Positions 22,863-31,852 are shown, counted from the stretch's first letter. The stretch is DNA of 64,000 nucleotides from Methanoregulaceae archaeon (GCA_015660965.1 JACTVG010000001.1:124001-188000), one strand, 5' to 3'. The notes: generated by a model from the sequence alone, not told the origin. Made by a program: numbers and translations.

Positions 22863-24809
22863 TTAAACTGGACGTAGTTTAATTACTTCTCCTGCAGATG
22901 AGCGCCTAATCATTTCCTGTGCTATACTTGAATTTTTAGCAAGGTGGATCTCGCCATTCTCGTTTACTGTCGCAGTAAAGAGATATTCCTTACTCGCAAA
23001 AACATCCACGATCTTCCCGTTATGATCGGGAGCAATAATTGTTAGTTGTTTCTTGTCGGTATGAATTTTCACTCCACCGCCAAGATTAAACTCCTCCTCG
23101 TCCTTCTTTTGTTTTTCAAATTCACTTCTCGGTTTGATATCTATACCAATCCCGATCTTATTTACAATCGCTGAGATGTTCTTGCCACCTTTACCGATTG
23201 CTGCCGGAACGTCCTTATCATCGATATAAACAACCGCTTTTGTATCACTTATCATTTGAACATCCACAGCTCCTCCCGTATACCGACCGATCTCGCGCTG
23301 AATCTCCTTTTCTGATAGTCTCCACCCCGTCCGATCCTCAAACTCCTTTCTAAGTGGAACATCAGATGTCAAGGTCCGTATTTGAGGTATATCTTGTTCG
23401 AATGATAGAGGGGACGGAATTCTTTGCGAAGACATTATGACCGCTTCTTTTTGGTCAGAAGGACGTATTACTGGCATAATTATTGTTTCACCATCATATC
23501 TGAAAACGTCGAAAGCTAGACAACCTGTTTCATAATCGGTTACGGTAGTGACGGGGCGTATATGCATTTCGTTTTCCATTCCCTCTGGAACCTTGATCGT
23601 GAACCCGATGTCATAGATTCGCGTGATGATACCTTCCTTAACGAAGATAATGGTGTTTATGATCTGGGAAAGAACACTGAAGTCCACACGATCAACGAAT
23701 CGCTGGAGGGCATCATGAACATCTGTTGCATGTATAACACCAACCATACCCAAACCTGCTAATCGCATATCAGCGAATATCTTAAAGTCCTCATTTTTTC
23801 GCAATTGATCGAAAATAACAAAGTCTGGCCGAACAAGCATCAATACATCAGCGGTGTTCTCCATGCTCCCATCTAACATTGTATACTGCGTGATATGATC
23901 AGGCACTTGGAGTTCCCGAGGAGCCTCCATTGTCTTAACAACAAAACCGTAATCGGAAAGGTCTGTCGCCACGCTTTGGGCAAGTGTGGTCTTACCTGAG
24001 CCCGGAGTTCCCGCGATCATCATCCCTCGTTTTTGTCCAGTAAGTCTTTCCGTGATTATTTCCGCTTTTGCATAATCTGATAATTTCATATCAACAATAG
24101 GACGAACGGCAGTGATCTCCATTCCATCGGAAAATGGACGTCGAGCTATTGCAATCCTCATCGATCCAATTTGAACTACTGTAATCCCTCGTTTCTCAAT
24201 CTCAATGAACCCATCAGGATTACGCTTAGCTCGCTCTAATATCTCCTGTGCAAGGGCTCGCAACTCAAATTCCGTCATAGTCTGGTCGCGGATTTGCACC
24301 AATTTCATTGCGTTAATCGTCCCTTTCTTTGCAAAGGGGCATACACGTTCTTTTAGATATACTGCGATAGTATGTTCGTCAAAGAACTGGTCGATTCCAA
24401 GCGGCACAAAGTCGGTTATTTGAGGTTTTAAATAAATGACGTTGAGCCCCTTCGCTCTCGCCACCTCCGCTTGAACGCTATCGCTGGTTATGAACTGGGC
24501 GTTGTTTTCAATTGCGATATTACGGATCATCGCATCAATTTCTCCGCCACTGGAAAGCTTCACCTGTTCAAGAGTTGGTCGTGCGCCAGAAAATTTTAGT
24601 TCTATCACCTTTTCTTCAGCAAGCCTACAGAGTGCCTGTAGTTCGTTAAGTCCTGAAAAACCAATCTCTCTACCTTGATTCGCTTGAGCTTCGAGTTCTG
24701 CAACGACTGCTTCGGGGACAATTATTGTTGCACCCTTATAATCCCCGGCTTTTATCATCGATGTTATGCGTCCGTCAATTAAGACGCTAGTATCCGGTAC
24801 CATGTTCAT
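22863..24809 (-). CDS. PIN domain - ATPase - KH domain protein (PINc/VapC family ATPase)
   Basis: The 648-residue fusion starts with a PIN nuclease domain (residues 1-135, VPDTSVLIDGRI, acidic residues, ITSDSVQAEVA). A VirB11/PilT-like ATPase follows (about 215-440, Walker A GTPGSGKTTL near 268). A KH RNA-binding domain comes near 520-570 (AAIGKGGKNISAIVNKIGIGIDI), with a C-terminal beta domain after it. The family is conserved in archaea and is inferred to remodel or cleave RNA; the exact reaction is not established. A possible TATA box lies about 115 bases upstream. The PilT-like ATPase is not evidence of pili. Confidence 0.85.
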   Translation of the reverse strand: MNMVPDTSVLIDGRITSMIKAGDYKGATIIVPEAVVAELEAQANQGREIGFSGLNELQALCRLAEEKVIELKFSGARPTLEQVKLSSGGEIDAMIRNIAIENNAQFITSDSVQAEVARAKGLNVIYLKPQITDFVPLGIDQFFDEHTIAVYLKERVCPFAKKGTINAMKLVQIRDQTMTEFELRALAQEILERAKRNPDGFIEIEKRGITVVQIGSMRIAIARRPFSDGMEITAVRPIVDMKLSDYAKAEIITERLTGQKRGMMIAGTPGSGKTTLAQSVATDLSDYGFVVKTMEAPRELQVPDHITQYTMLDGSMENTADVLMLVRPDFVIFDQLRKNEDFKIFADMRLAGLGMVGVIHATDVHDALQRFVDRVDFSVLSQIINTIIFVKEGIITRIYDIGFTIKVPEGMENEMHIRPVTTVTDYETGCLAFDVFRYDGETIIMPVIRPSDQKEAVIMSSQRIPSPLSFEQDIPQIRTLTSDVPLRKEFEDRTGWRLSEKEIQREIGRYTGGAVDVQMISDTKAVVYIDDKDVPAAIGKGGKNISAIVNKIGIGIDIKPRSEFEKQKKDEEEFNLGGGVKIHTDKKQLTIIAPDHNGKIVDVFASKEYLFTATVNENGEIHLAKNSSIAQEMIRRSSAGEVIKLRPV

Positions 24810-24919
24810 AAAAATTTTGCTCCTTCTTGTATTGTTATTCCAATTGTATTGTTCGGTATTCTATTCCTGCATTCAACGATAAACTACCGTTGATAAAGTA
24901 ATGGTATATGTTACAAATG

Positions 24920-24931
24920 TTTATATATATA
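24920..24931 (-). promoter_or_regulatory. Possible TATA box for the PIN-ATPase / leuS unit
   Basis: On the minus strand the sequence reads TATATATATAAA, the best TATA-like match in the 255-base gap 24810-25064. It would start transcription near 24893, leaving a leader of about 80 bases before the PIN-ATPase start. The rest of the gap holds no gene-like sequence. The imperfect arms TACCGTT and AATGGTA just downstream of the box were seen but are too weak to call. Confidence 0.35.
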
Positions 24932-25064
24932 CGGAGGTACGACAAGGATTTTACTTCGATTTAAAAATAAAGGATTGGTGTAAAATATTCGCTTGCTTCA
25001 GGAAGTTTTAATGGAATTAATAAAATTAAATGAATTAGAAAATTGGGTAACAACGTTATCCGGA

Positions 25065-26183
25065 TTACTCGGGTTTGTTAGTGATGGTGAAGACGCAGTG
25101 TTCGTCGCCCTTTGATCGGCACTTAATCTCTCGACCCTGGACTTTGATCCCAAAAGCGCCCTCGACAATCCCTGCGAGGAGACCGGCAGTACAGAAGCAG
25201 ACGTTTTTTCCGGTATTACCGAAAGCTTCTGACTCAGCCGTGTGTTCAAGAGTGATCGTTTTCATCTTTGCGGCTACATTCCATTCTGTCTTAATGATCT
25301 TAAACCATCCCATTTGAGAATAGAAGGCAAAAGCCATATCAGCAAGGATATTGGGTTTGGTGATACCCATTTTCTTGTAGTGCTCAACGTTTTCCTTACC
25401 CATATCCATATATGCACGGTAGTTGACTCCACCCGCGGGCATCTCTCCCATCGTCTTTTTCAAAGAACTCATCATCGATGTGAAGATAAACCGAGGCATC
25501 AAGACGACCGGATCATCTATAAGCTTAATCTTACCTTCAAGCGGTTTGTGTTCGATATATTCTGTAATGGCGGAGTTACCTTTAACGATCGCCCCAGCCT
25601 TCCATTGCCAGCTGGATTCTGTTTGATCTGCAACAAACTCACAATAGTCATCACCATTTGCATGGCACTTTGTCTCTAGACAGAACCAGTTTTTGCCAGT
25701 GACCGCGATAAGGATTCCCTCAATCCAGCCCGTGTGGATACCACAGACAGGCATCTTCCAGTCATTCATGACTTGGGATTCAAAGGTTTGTTTGGTGCGA
25801 ATTACAATCTTTTTATCACTCTGCTCAACGAACTCGAGCGGGGATCCCCAGCCTTGCTGGTGCTGGAGCTTGAATACGAGCATGAGAAATTCAGCCGGTT
25901 TGAGATCCATTCCCCACTTTTTTAACAGGTTATTGAGCCCGACAGAACCCATACCAACGGATCGGAAGAGATTTCGTACCGCTTGTACGGAAAGCTTCCT
26001 GTTGAGGTTAGTTTCATACATTTCATAAATTGCTTTAACTAGATAATTCGGATTGCTCGCAGTTTTTACACCAAACACAGAATAAGTACCGGCAACTGGA
26101 TCCAGTTCAATGTAAGGAGCGATATCCTTTTCCCCTTTTATAAGAGCTTCAAAATCTTCTCGCCCTATCTTCTTTCTCTCCAT
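25065..26183 (-). CDS. Double V4R-domain sensor-like protein
   Basis: The 372-residue protein has two V4R (4-vinyl reductase-like) ligand-binding domains. The first ends near residue 185 with HTGWIEGILIAV...ETKCHANGDDYCEFVA. The second is C-terminal, with FCTAGLLAGIVEGAFG...EIKCRSKGDEHCVFTI. Each has the typical Cys-x(7)-Cys tail (KC/YC, KC/HC). V4R domains act as sensors or small-molecule chaperones in diverse systems and no enzyme activity should be assumed. A helical N-terminus (about 1-90) may be a regulatory or dimer region. The 203-residue gene upstream on the same strand may share its transcript. Confidence 0.8.
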   Translation of the reverse strand: MERKKIGREDFEALIKGEKDIAPYIELDPVAGTYSVFGVKTASNPNYLVKAIYEMYETNLNRKLSVQAVRNLFRSVGMGSVGLNNLLKKWGMDLKPAEFLMLVFKLQHQQGWGSPLEFVEQSDKKIVIRTKQTFESQVMNDWKMPVCGIHTGWIEGILIAVTGKNWFCLETKCHANGDDYCEFVADQTESSWQWKAGAIVKGNSAITEYIEHKPLEGKIKLIDDPVVLMPRFIFTSMMSSLKKTMGEMPAGGVNYRAYMDMGKENVEHYKKMGITKPNILADMAFAFYSQMGWFKIIKTEWNVAAKMKTITLEHTAESEAFGNTGKNVCFCTAGLLAGIVEGAFGIKVQGREIKCRSKGDEHCVFTITNKPE

Positions 26184-26285
26184 GGGGCATAGCTCTGTTT
26201 TTACTTCTTTAAAGGATTTCGTCTTGGATTTGGTTAAAAAAAAGAGGAATGTTAAGAAGAAAAGTTGTAAAATATTCTTACTAGT

Positions 26286-26897
26286 TCAGACTCCCAATTT
26301 AATTGATGGGTGTTTTTCATCAAACTCTATACGGTATTTAGTGACAACTTGTGCTTTGTCTTGAATTATGCAATCATATATACCATATTCTACTCTGAAT
26401 CCCACAGTTCCATCATCAGTCGTGATATCGCTCCCTACAATCTTACCATCTTTTCGAATCGAGACACGTAGGCCGTTCTGGGGTTGATCATCTTTTACAA
26501 CTTTAAGTGATAAATTACCGATTCCTACCCGTGGCCAACCAACCTCCGGAACTACATAGGAAATGCTCTTTTTCAGACGAGTCTTATCAAAAATCCTGCT
26601 GCTCATCACAAGAGCCTCAACCAAATCTGGCTTGATCTCAGTGAGAACAAACGTCTCCTTCTCTTCGATCATCAATACTGCTTTATCACCGAAAAGGACC
26701 CCCTTTTCGTCAACATATATTGCGCCTTCTGGTTCACCTTGAATAATAGCGATATAAAGCTCCTTACCCACACCCTTAGCAACCGCAATTCCATATATTC
26801 CGTGTGTTGCGGTAAACTGGAGCAATTTCTGAAGATCGCAAGTTCCTAAATATTTCGACCCTTTTAGAACGTTTTCAAGAATCTCTTGAATTTTCAT
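26286..26897 (-). CDS. Hypothetical protein with C-terminal beta-sandwich
   Basis: The 203-residue soluble protein has two parts. Residues 1-110 (LQKLLQFTATHGIYGIAVAK, then YIAIIQGEPEGAIYVDEKG and FGDKAVL) resemble the first half of DUF2226-like proteins encoded at 36675, weakly and by eye only. Residues 125-203 look like a small carboxypeptidase-regulatory-like or Ig-like sandwich (GNLSLKVVKDDQPQNGLRVS, GSDITTDDGTVGFRVEYG). No signal peptide or membrane segment is seen. It precedes the V4R gene in the same direction. The function is unknown; a sensory or scaffold role is a guess. Confidence 0.5.
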   Translation of the reverse strand: MKIQEILENVLKGSKYLGTCDLQKLLQFTATHGIYGIAVAKGVGKELYIAIIQGEPEGAIYVDEKGVLFGDKAVLMIEEKETFVLTEIKPDLVEALVMSSRIFDKTRLKKSISYVVPEVGWPRVGIGNLSLKVVKDDQPQNGLRVSIRKDGKIVGSDITTDDGTVGFRVEYGIYDCIIQDKAQVVTKYRIEFDEKHPSIKLGV

Positions 26898-27045
26898 GTA
26901 ACGATTTCCTGCTGCCGAACGCTTTGATTTACTGTGTGTCGGTTATTTCCTTATCGGAATATTCAACCCTGACATAATATTAATGTGTGGATGAATTAAT
27001 GATTCGAATGCTAAAAAAAATTGTATCTATTGAAAACGATGAGGT

Positions 27046-27918
27046 ATGAACAAAGTGTTAGTGATGTTGTACCGCCATGAATATGTGGTACCTAGCACAA
27101 CACTAACTCAGGTCATGTTTGTTGATCAAATCCAAATTCCGATGTTAATATCAGCAATAGCGGTATTAATCACACTTATTTACGCATCATTCCTTGATAT
27201 CAGGGATCGTCGTGTCCCGTTTTCAACATGGTACCCTATGCTCGTAATTGGCATACCGGCAGCGATATATTTCTATATCGTTCTTGGTTTTTCAGGGAGA
27301 TGGGGACTTGTTCTGGGTTATATCGCCCTCTGTGTTATTTTTTCTTTGATGTTTTACCTCTTCGCTGAAAAAAATCTGTTTGGAGGTGCGGATGCATGGG
27401 CTTTAATCTTTATTTCAGCCTGTATTCCGTTTTTCCCTTTAACTCCCTACTTTGGATATCCCCCACTTGGATTCCTTCCCTTCACCGTGCTAACCAACGC
27501 CGTGATCCTTAATCTTGTCGCTCCATTCGGGATCTTTCTGCATAACGTTATCAAAAGGAAACAGGCCCCTCTCCCATATTTGTTTTTTGGGTTTCCTGTT
27601 GATGGAAATAATATCCAAAAAACATTCGGATTTGTTATGGAGGACATAGAAGAAAAAGATGGGATTTTAATCCGACGATTTGTGAGTATCCGCGAATCGC
27701 TACGGCGGATGTTTTCTGGCAAAGGTAGAATCTATACTAAAGATTTACGTCTCTATCCTGAACGTTATAAAAAAGAACTTGTAATCTATAGAAAGGCTGG
27801 TACCGTATGGATATCGTATGCTGTGCCATTCATTATTCCGATCACTGCTGGATTGATTAGTGCGATCATTTTTGGAGACTTCCTCTTTGTTATCATGAAA
27901 ACTTTTATTGGGGTGTGA
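27046..27918 (+). CDS. Archaeal type IV prepilin / preflagellin peptidase (A24 family)
   Basis: This polytopic membrane aspartyl protease carries the first catalytic Asp in [15 protein letters not shown] and the second in the GxGD-type motif GGADAW. Six or so hydrophobic segments surround them, and there is a cytoplasmic loop of about 70 residues before the last two helices. It removes the class III signal of pilins or archaellins. The start is uncertain: ATG 27046 gives 290 residues, ATG 27115 gives 267, closer to the family norm. It could serve the secretion platform encoded at 38.8-43.1 kb. The stop is 2 bases before hisI. Confidence 0.82.
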   Translation: MNKVLVMLYRHEYVVPSTTLTQVMFVDQIQIPMLISAIAVLITLIYASFLDIRDRRVPFSTWYPMLVIGIPAAIYFYIVLGFSGRWGLVLGYIALCVIFSLMFYLFAEKNLFGGADAWALIFISACIPFFPLTPYFGYPPLGFLPFTVLTNAVILNLVAPFGIFLHNVIKRKQAPLPYLFFGFPVDGNNIQKTFGFVMEDIEEKDGILIRRFVSIRESLRRMFSGKGRIYTKDLRLYPERYKKELVIYRKAGTVWISYAVPFIIPITAGLISAIIFGDFLFVIMKTFIGV

Positions 27919-27919
27919 A

Positions 27920-28294
27920 ATGCTCTCATTGAAATTTGTTGATAAGCTTATTCCGGTTGTTGTACAAGATACAAACAGCCATGATGTATTGATGGTTGCG
28001 TACGCTAACAAAGATGCTGTTGATCTTACAGTGAAAACAGGTTTTGCTCACTATTATAGTAGATCTCGAAAAAAGATCTGGAAAAAGGGAGAAGAGAGTG
28101 GACATATCCAACGAGTACTCCGTATACTTGTGGATTGTGATGAGGATTGTTTGATTTATGAAATTGAACAGACCGGAGCTGCTTGTCATACCGGTTATCG
28201 AAGTTGTTTCCATAGAACCCTCGATGGAAAAGTCATTTCAAAAAAAGTGTTTGATCCGAATAAAGTATATAAACAGAAAATCGTAAAACACTAA
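27920..28294 (+). CDS. hisI: Phosphoribosyl-AMP cyclohydrolase
   Basis: The 124-residue enzyme of histidine synthesis opens the adenine ring of PR-AMP (third step). Family marks are [39 protein letters not shown] and the metal-binding DCDEDC plus CHTGYRSCF. The ATG at 27920 follows GGGGTG and comes 2 bases after the prepilin peptidase stop, so it is probably co-transcribed with it. No other his genes are near. The length fits a stand-alone HisI without the HisE domain. Confidence 0.93.
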   Translation: MLSLKFVDKLIPVVVQDTNSHDVLMVAYANKDAVDLTVKTGFAHYYSRSRKKIWKKGEESGHIQRVLRILVDCDEDCLIYEIEQTGAACHTGYRSCFHRTLDGKVISKKVFDPNKVYKQKIVKH

Positions 28295-28433
28295 ATCTTT
28301 TTCATTCAGCATTTATTGAATTTACTTTATTGTAATCCATCAAACTCATTTATCTTAATATTAAATTCATTGACAAAACATTAATATAGTTAAATACAAG
28401 GAACAATTGAATAGAATCGATGGGGTAATAAAC

Positions 28434-28712
28434 ATGGTATTCGTCTCGGATATGGTCACTCTTCTCAATTTAGTGCTTTGCGTTATTATCGTACTTCTGG
28501 GAGTACTTGTCTACACGAAAAAGGACGCGATGGGTGCATTACTTATCGGTATTGCCTTCGGACTTTTTGGCATTTCCCATATCTACACTCTGTTTGGGCT
28601 GGGAACAACTTGGGAATTTGCTATGATCACTGCTCGAACTTCAGGCTACATTTTGGTAGTCGCCGCTTTATACTTGTTTTTAAATAGTGGTATCGATAAA
28701 GGAGAGGAATAA
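28434..28712 (+). CDS. Small three-helix membrane protein
   Basis: This 92-residue protein is nearly all membrane: helices at about residues 5-27 (MVTLLNLVLCVIIVLLGVLV), 33-53 (GALLIGIAFGLFGISHIYTL) and 62-84, with a short acidic tail. The ATG at 28434 has GGGGT 8 bases upstream and is preferred over a TTG at 28407. I do not recognise the family. Similar short membrane proteins often sit near sensory genes in methanogens, but no role can be claimed. It marks the left edge of the accessory island. Confidence 0.6.
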   Translation: MVFVSDMVTLLNLVLCVIIVLLGVLVYTKKDAMGALLIGIAFGLFGISHIYTLFGLGTTWEFAMITARTSGYILVVAALYLFLNSGIDKGEE

Positions 28713-28770
28713 ACGTTCTTTTTTGTTATCGTGCCAAAAGTGAATCACATCTATTTTAACCTTTGACTAA

Positions 28771-28799
28771 TTGTACTGTAAAGTGACATCGTGACTCTT
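28771..28799 (+). promoter_or_regulatory. 29-nt motif, left copy, upstream of the XRE/ImmA gene
   Basis: Starting TTGTACTGTAAAGT and ending ATCGTGACTCTT, this stretch matches a minus-strand stretch at 34631-34659 in 25 of 29 positions. Both copies are followed directly by a TATA-like TTAAAATA-type box and then the first gene of a defence unit (XRE/ImmA here, MmeI-like enzyme there). This copy contains a direct repeat GTGAC-ATC-GTGAC. The position just upstream of TATA suggests an operator or activator site, probably for the XRE protein itself (inference). Confidence 0.6.
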
Positions 28800-28861
28800 A
28801 AAATAAGATTTCTTTTATGATCCGATTTAAAGTTGATGACAAAAACGAAAAAAATAACACA

Positions 28862-30034
28862 ATGAATGGTATAGATACCCCTTATATTATTATGAGTGAT
28901 GCTCCCATCTATGTTGAAATAAACCCCTCAGTAATGAAATGGTTAAGAGAGGATTCTGGATGGACACAAAATGAAATTGGTAGACGTCTTAATATTTCTA
29001 TAAACTTGATTTCTCAATGGGAGAGCGGTCATAAAAAACCAACACTTAACCAACTAAGAGAGCTCTCTAAAGCATTTAAAAGACCATTAACAGCTTTTTA
29101 TTTACCGGAAAAACTTGAAGAGAGAGAGAGGCCTCCTGATTATCGAAGATTTGGAAAAAGGGATGAGGGATTAACAAAAGAAATGCGTTTTACGATAAGA
29201 AAAGCGCAATATTTTCAAGAAGTATGCAAAGAAATGATGACAAATACAGGTAAAAATACAAAACCAATTATTGATAGATATAACCCAAATGAAAAATCGG
29301 AAAAGATCGCCAAGATTGAGAGAGAAAATTTCGGGATTACAATAAATGATCAATTGAATTGGGAAGATGAACGTACCGCTCTTAAAAAGTGGATAGAGGT
29401 ATTTGAGCAAAAAAATATCTGTGTTTTTAGTTTCCCAATGGACGACGGTAATTTAAGGGGATTCACTCTTCAAGATTTTGAACCATATACAATCGTAATA
29501 AATTCCTCAGAAATCCCGCAAGCTCGCATATTTACGTTATTCCACGAATATGCCCATATTTTATTAGGTATATCAGCGCTTTGTCTCCCTATGATGAGTA
29601 TTACGAATCCAACTACGCATATTGAAAAAATTGAAGATTGGTGTGATAATTTTGCGGGGGCTTTTCTATTACCGAAAGAGAATATTCCAGAAGATATCTT
29701 CCCAATAAATATGAAAAATATAACAAAATTGTCAAATCAATTTAAAGTCAGTAAATCTATGGTTGCAACACGTCTTCGTATTTACAATTTAATTTTGGAT
29801 GATGAATACAAATTGATCATTGATGCATTACAACGTGCAGATTCATTAAATAAAACAGACGAAGATGGTGGTGGTGGGGAATTTCCAGAGAGAAAAGCAT
29901 TAAGACAAAAGGGGAAGTTGTTTTGTTCTCTTGTTTTGCAGAACATTGCCAATAACCGCATAACTGATAGTACTGCTCTTGATTATTTAGAGATAAAATT
30001 GAAAAGTATCGATAATTTACAAAAATTGTTGTGA
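28862..30034 (+). CDS. XRE-family HTH regulator fused to ImmA/IrrE-type metallopeptidase
   Basis: The fusion has an HTH domain (about residues 20-75: WLREDSGWTQNEIGRRLNI, LISQWESGHKKPT) and an ImmA/IrrE-type domain with zinc motif HEYAH near residue 230. Upstream of the zinc site is DYRRFGKRDEG, typical of this antitoxin/repressor class. Such proteins bind their own promoter and may cleave a partner on a signal. ATG 28862 is preferred over 28817 because a TATA box at 28798-28806 would start mRNA near 28828; ATG 28892 is also possible. It is paired with the DUF4411 gene 8 bases downstream. Codon use is AT-rich compared with neighbouring housekeeping genes. Confidence 0.8.
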   Translation: MNGIDTPYIIMSDAPIYVEINPSVMKWLREDSGWTQNEIGRRLNISINLISQWESGHKKPTLNQLRELSKAFKRPLTAFYLPEKLEERERPPDYRRFGKRDEGLTKEMRFTIRKAQYFQEVCKEMMTNTGKNTKPIIDRYNPNEKSEKIAKIERENFGITINDQLNWEDERTALKKWIEVFEQKNICVFSFPMDDGNLRGFTLQDFEPYTIVINSSEIPQARIFTLFHEYAHILLGISALCLPMMSITNPTTHIEKIEDWCDNFAGAFLLPKENIPEDIFPINMKNITKLSNQFKVSKSMVATRLRIYNLILDDEYKLIIDALQRADSLNKTDEDGGGGEFPERKALRQKGKLFCSLVLQNIANNRITDSTALDYLEIKLKSIDNLQKLL

Positions 30035-30042
30035 TATTATAA

Positions 30043-30552
30043 ATGACAGAACTAAGTCGTATTTATGTAATGGATTCGAGTTCACTAATCGCTATGGAAA
30101 AATATTATTTACGAAAGCATTTTGTTACGTTTTGGAATAATTTTGATAAATTGATATCTAACGACCAAATAAAATCTCCTGAGGAGGTATTTATTGAAAT
30201 TAAGAGGAAAGATGATAATTTGTATAGGTGGATGGAGAAAAATAAAGCCAGAATATACGCAAAAGCAACGTCATATTCCAGTAAAAAAGTAAGCGAAATG
30301 GTAATAAGATTTCGTAGTATGTGCAAACCAAATGCCCTCAAAACAAAAGCAGATCCATACGTGATTGCATGTGCACTGGATATAAGAGATGGTGATCAAG
30401 TTAAAATGTATCCGGTATCTCCGGTTGTTGTTACTGAGGAGAGTCCCGGTGAAAAGAACAATGAACAAAAAATACCAGATGCATGTAATTTTTATAAGAT
30501 GGAATGGATTTCAGTTCCAATAATAATACAAGAGAATAATTGGTTTTTTTAA
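30043..30552 (+). CDS. DUF4411 family PIN-like protein, putative toxin
   Basis: This is a 169-residue PIN-like domain. It has VMDSSSLIAMEKYY at the N-terminus (catalytic Asp), a middle Glu (SPEEVFIEIKR), TKADPYVIACALDIRDGDQVK, and a KIPDACNFYKM...NNWFF end that fits the usual family C-terminus. Family members are found next to XRE/ImmA genes and are treated as toxin-like RNases; activity here is inference. Its stop codon overlaps the transposase stop by 3-4 bases, so the mobile element abuts the gene without obviously truncating it. Confidence 0.78.
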   Translation: MTELSRIYVMDSSSLIAMEKYYLRKHFVTFWNNFDKLISNDQIKSPEEVFIEIKRKDDNLYRWMEKNKARIYAKATSYSSKKVSEMVIRFRSMCKPNALKTKADPYVIACALDIRDGDQVKMYPVSPVVVTEESPGEKNNEQKIPDACNFYKMEWISVPIIIQENNWFF

Positions 30553-31523
30553 AAAGAGGATTTTTTCTTCATAATCTGCATTGGAGTCTTGTATCCAAGT
30601 TTCTGGATTTCCCTCTTATTGTTATACCAATTCTGGAATTCACCAAGACTCTCTAAAAGTGATTCGGGGATCATGTATCTCCGGTATGCAATCCACTCCT
30701 TGAATAGAGTACCAAATAACCTCTCAACCTTTCCGTTCTGCCACGGGCTTCCCTTATCCGTCCTGTGGTGAAAAACGAGTCTCTCTTTTAAAAAACCCTC
30801 AAAGACTCTTGAAATGAACATTCTCCCATTGTCGGTGTAGAGCATCCTTGGTTTCTTTCCACCGTTGTTATCGAGAGCTGAGCACAGGCAATCCACAGCT
30901 GAGTTTGCGGTTGCATGGTCATAGCTCTTGATTGCCATTACCCTGCGAGTGCAAGCGTCAATGATTGCGAAGATAAACTGCTTGCGACCCTTTGCAATCC
31001 TCATCTGGGTCATATCCATATGCCATACTGCATCAACTTCATCAACTTCGATTCTCTCAGGAATTACAACTTCTTTCTTTGGTGCTATATCCTTCATCAT
31101 CTGTGAGACAGTCATATGAGAAACTTTTACACCGATTTCCTTCTCAATCTCATGAGCAATCCTGCGCGACCCGTAGAACGGGAACTTATCAAGGATCTCT
31201 TTAACGACATGCTGATTGAATTGAGTGTTCTTTACATCGCGGTTAAAGGGAGCACGTGACTTATCGCTTATGTGATCGCCAGTTCTGTATCTCCTTAACC
31301 ATTTCTTCACGACAGAGATAGAACAGTTCAGCATTTCAGAAATCTCTTTCTGAGTATGACCGGCATCGTAGAGCGTGATCATCTGTTTACGGAACTCAAG
31401 AGCGAACCCATTATTTGAATTCCGGTAGATGGTTTCATAGCGGAACAAGTCATTAAATGGCTGTAGGGAAACATTTATTCCAACCGGATTGTAGATGTTG
31501 TTTGGGAGCGTTGCGACTTCCAT
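30549..31523 (-). CDS. IS481-type DDE transposase
   Basis: The 324-residue integrase-core transposase has an N-terminal helix-turn-helix (about 45-85, YDAGHTQKEISEMLNCSISVVKKW) and a catalytic rve domain. The acidic triad is visible in HMDMTQ (about 168), YTDNG (about 230) and GKVERLFG (about 268). A WYNNKREIQKLGYKTPMQ end is typical. The frame is intact, so the enzyme may be active. GGAGGT lies just before the ATG, right after a 10-bp stem-loop. It is inserted between the DUF4411 gene and the MmeI-like gene. Confidence 0.88.
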   Translation of the reverse strand: MEVATLPNNIYNPVGINVSLQPFNDLFRYETIYRNSNNGFALEFRKQMITLYDAGHTQKEISEMLNCSISVVKKWLRRYRTGDHISDKSRAPFNRDVKNTQFNQHVVKEILDKFPFYGSRRIAHEIEKEIGVKVSHMTVSQMMKDIAPKKEVVIPERIEVDEVDAVWHMDMTQMRIAKGRKQFIFAIIDACTRRVMAIKSYDHATANSAVDCLCSALDNNGGKKPRMLYTDNGRMFISRVFEGFLKERLVFHHRTDKGSPWQNGKVERLFGTLFKEWIAYRRYMIPESLLESLGEFQNWYNNKREIQKLGYKTPMQIMKKKSSF

Positions 31524-31537
31524 GTTTGTGACCTCCT

Positions 31538-31573
31538 AGAACGGGTTCCATCTTGGTCGATCCAACCCGTTCT
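31538..31573 (-). promoter_or_regulatory. Stem-loop in the transposase leader
   Basis: AGAACGGGTT (31538-31547) and AACCCGTTCT (31564-31573) are perfect 10-base arms around a 16-base loop. On the transposase mRNA the stem would end only one or two bases before the GGAGGT ribosome site, where it could restrict ribosome entry. It could instead be a transposase binding site. Confidence 0.5.
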
Positions 31574-31615
31574 TCCACATATCTATATTATATCTATTAC
31601 TACTTAAATATATCT

Positions 31616-31686
31616 ATAAAACAGATGTTTTATGTTGATGATGTATTGATAAAATATTTATAGAATGGTGATAAAGCATACATCAT
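31616..31686. promoter_or_regulatory. Inverted repeats between transposase and DUF2080 genes
   Basis: ATAAAACA-GA-TGTTTTAT (31616-31633) is an 8-bp palindrome. ATGATGTAT (31638-31646) and ATACATCAT (31678-31686) are perfect 9-base arms, the second ending exactly at the DUF2080 ATG. A TATA-like AAAATATTTATAG lies between them (31651-31663). The set probably controls the element's divergent promoters. Confidence 0.4.
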
Positions 31687-31851
31687 ATGACATCGGATGC
31701 AATGAACATACAGACGCAAGCCTATGAAGTAATTGAACGAATTGTTAAAGCCCGTGGAACGTCCGGCGGCGTGTATCTCCCAGTATCGTGGACGGGTAAA
31801 CGTGTGAAGATTCTTCTTTTAGATCCTGTTGAAAATGAGAAAGAAAAATAA
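31687..31851 (+). CDS. DUF2080 family transposase-associated protein
   Basis: This 54-residue gene reads MTSDAMNIQTQAYEVIER, then KARGTSGGVYLPVSWTGKRVKILLLD. The YEVIER...GxVYLPxxWxGKRVKxxLLD pattern is that of DUF2080, short beta-rich proteins found beside insertion-sequence transposases in methanogens. It resembles an AbrB/SpoVT-type DNA-binding strand pattern, so a transposition regulator is plausible. It ends one base before the stop of the convergent MmeI-like gene. Confidence 0.72.
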   Translation: MTSDAMNIQTQAYEVIERIVKARGTSGGVYLPVSWTGKRVKILLLDPVENEKEK

Positions 31852-31852
31852 T

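Larger units (their letters stand above)
30553..31852. mobile_element. IS481-like insertion with DUF2080 partner (approximate limits)
   Basis: The element holds the minus-strand transposase and the plus-strand DUF2080 gene, transcribed away from each other from a shared 163-base region. Both gene ends sit within a few bases of the flanking defence genes, so the element is at most about 1.3 kb. AATAATT occurs at 30535-30541 and again at 31847-31853 and could be a target duplication, but it is AT-rich and no convincing terminal inverted repeat was found, so exact ends are not set. Confidence 0.55.

Noticed and set aside
22863-24809. A pilus retraction ATPase (PilT)
   Set aside because: The ATPase core is PilT-like, but the PIN and KH domains mark the RNA-linked PINc-ATPase family, and no pilus genes are adjacent.
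24889-24912. Imperfect arms TACCGTT / AATGGTA near the PIN-ATPase promoter
   Set aside because: Only 6 of 7 arm positions match, with an 8-base spacer in AT-rich sequence, so chance is likely.
25011-25113. A 34-codon plus-strand ORF starting MELIKLNELENW
   Set aside because: It runs into the antisense of the V4R gene, has no ribosome site or promoter, and is too short to support.
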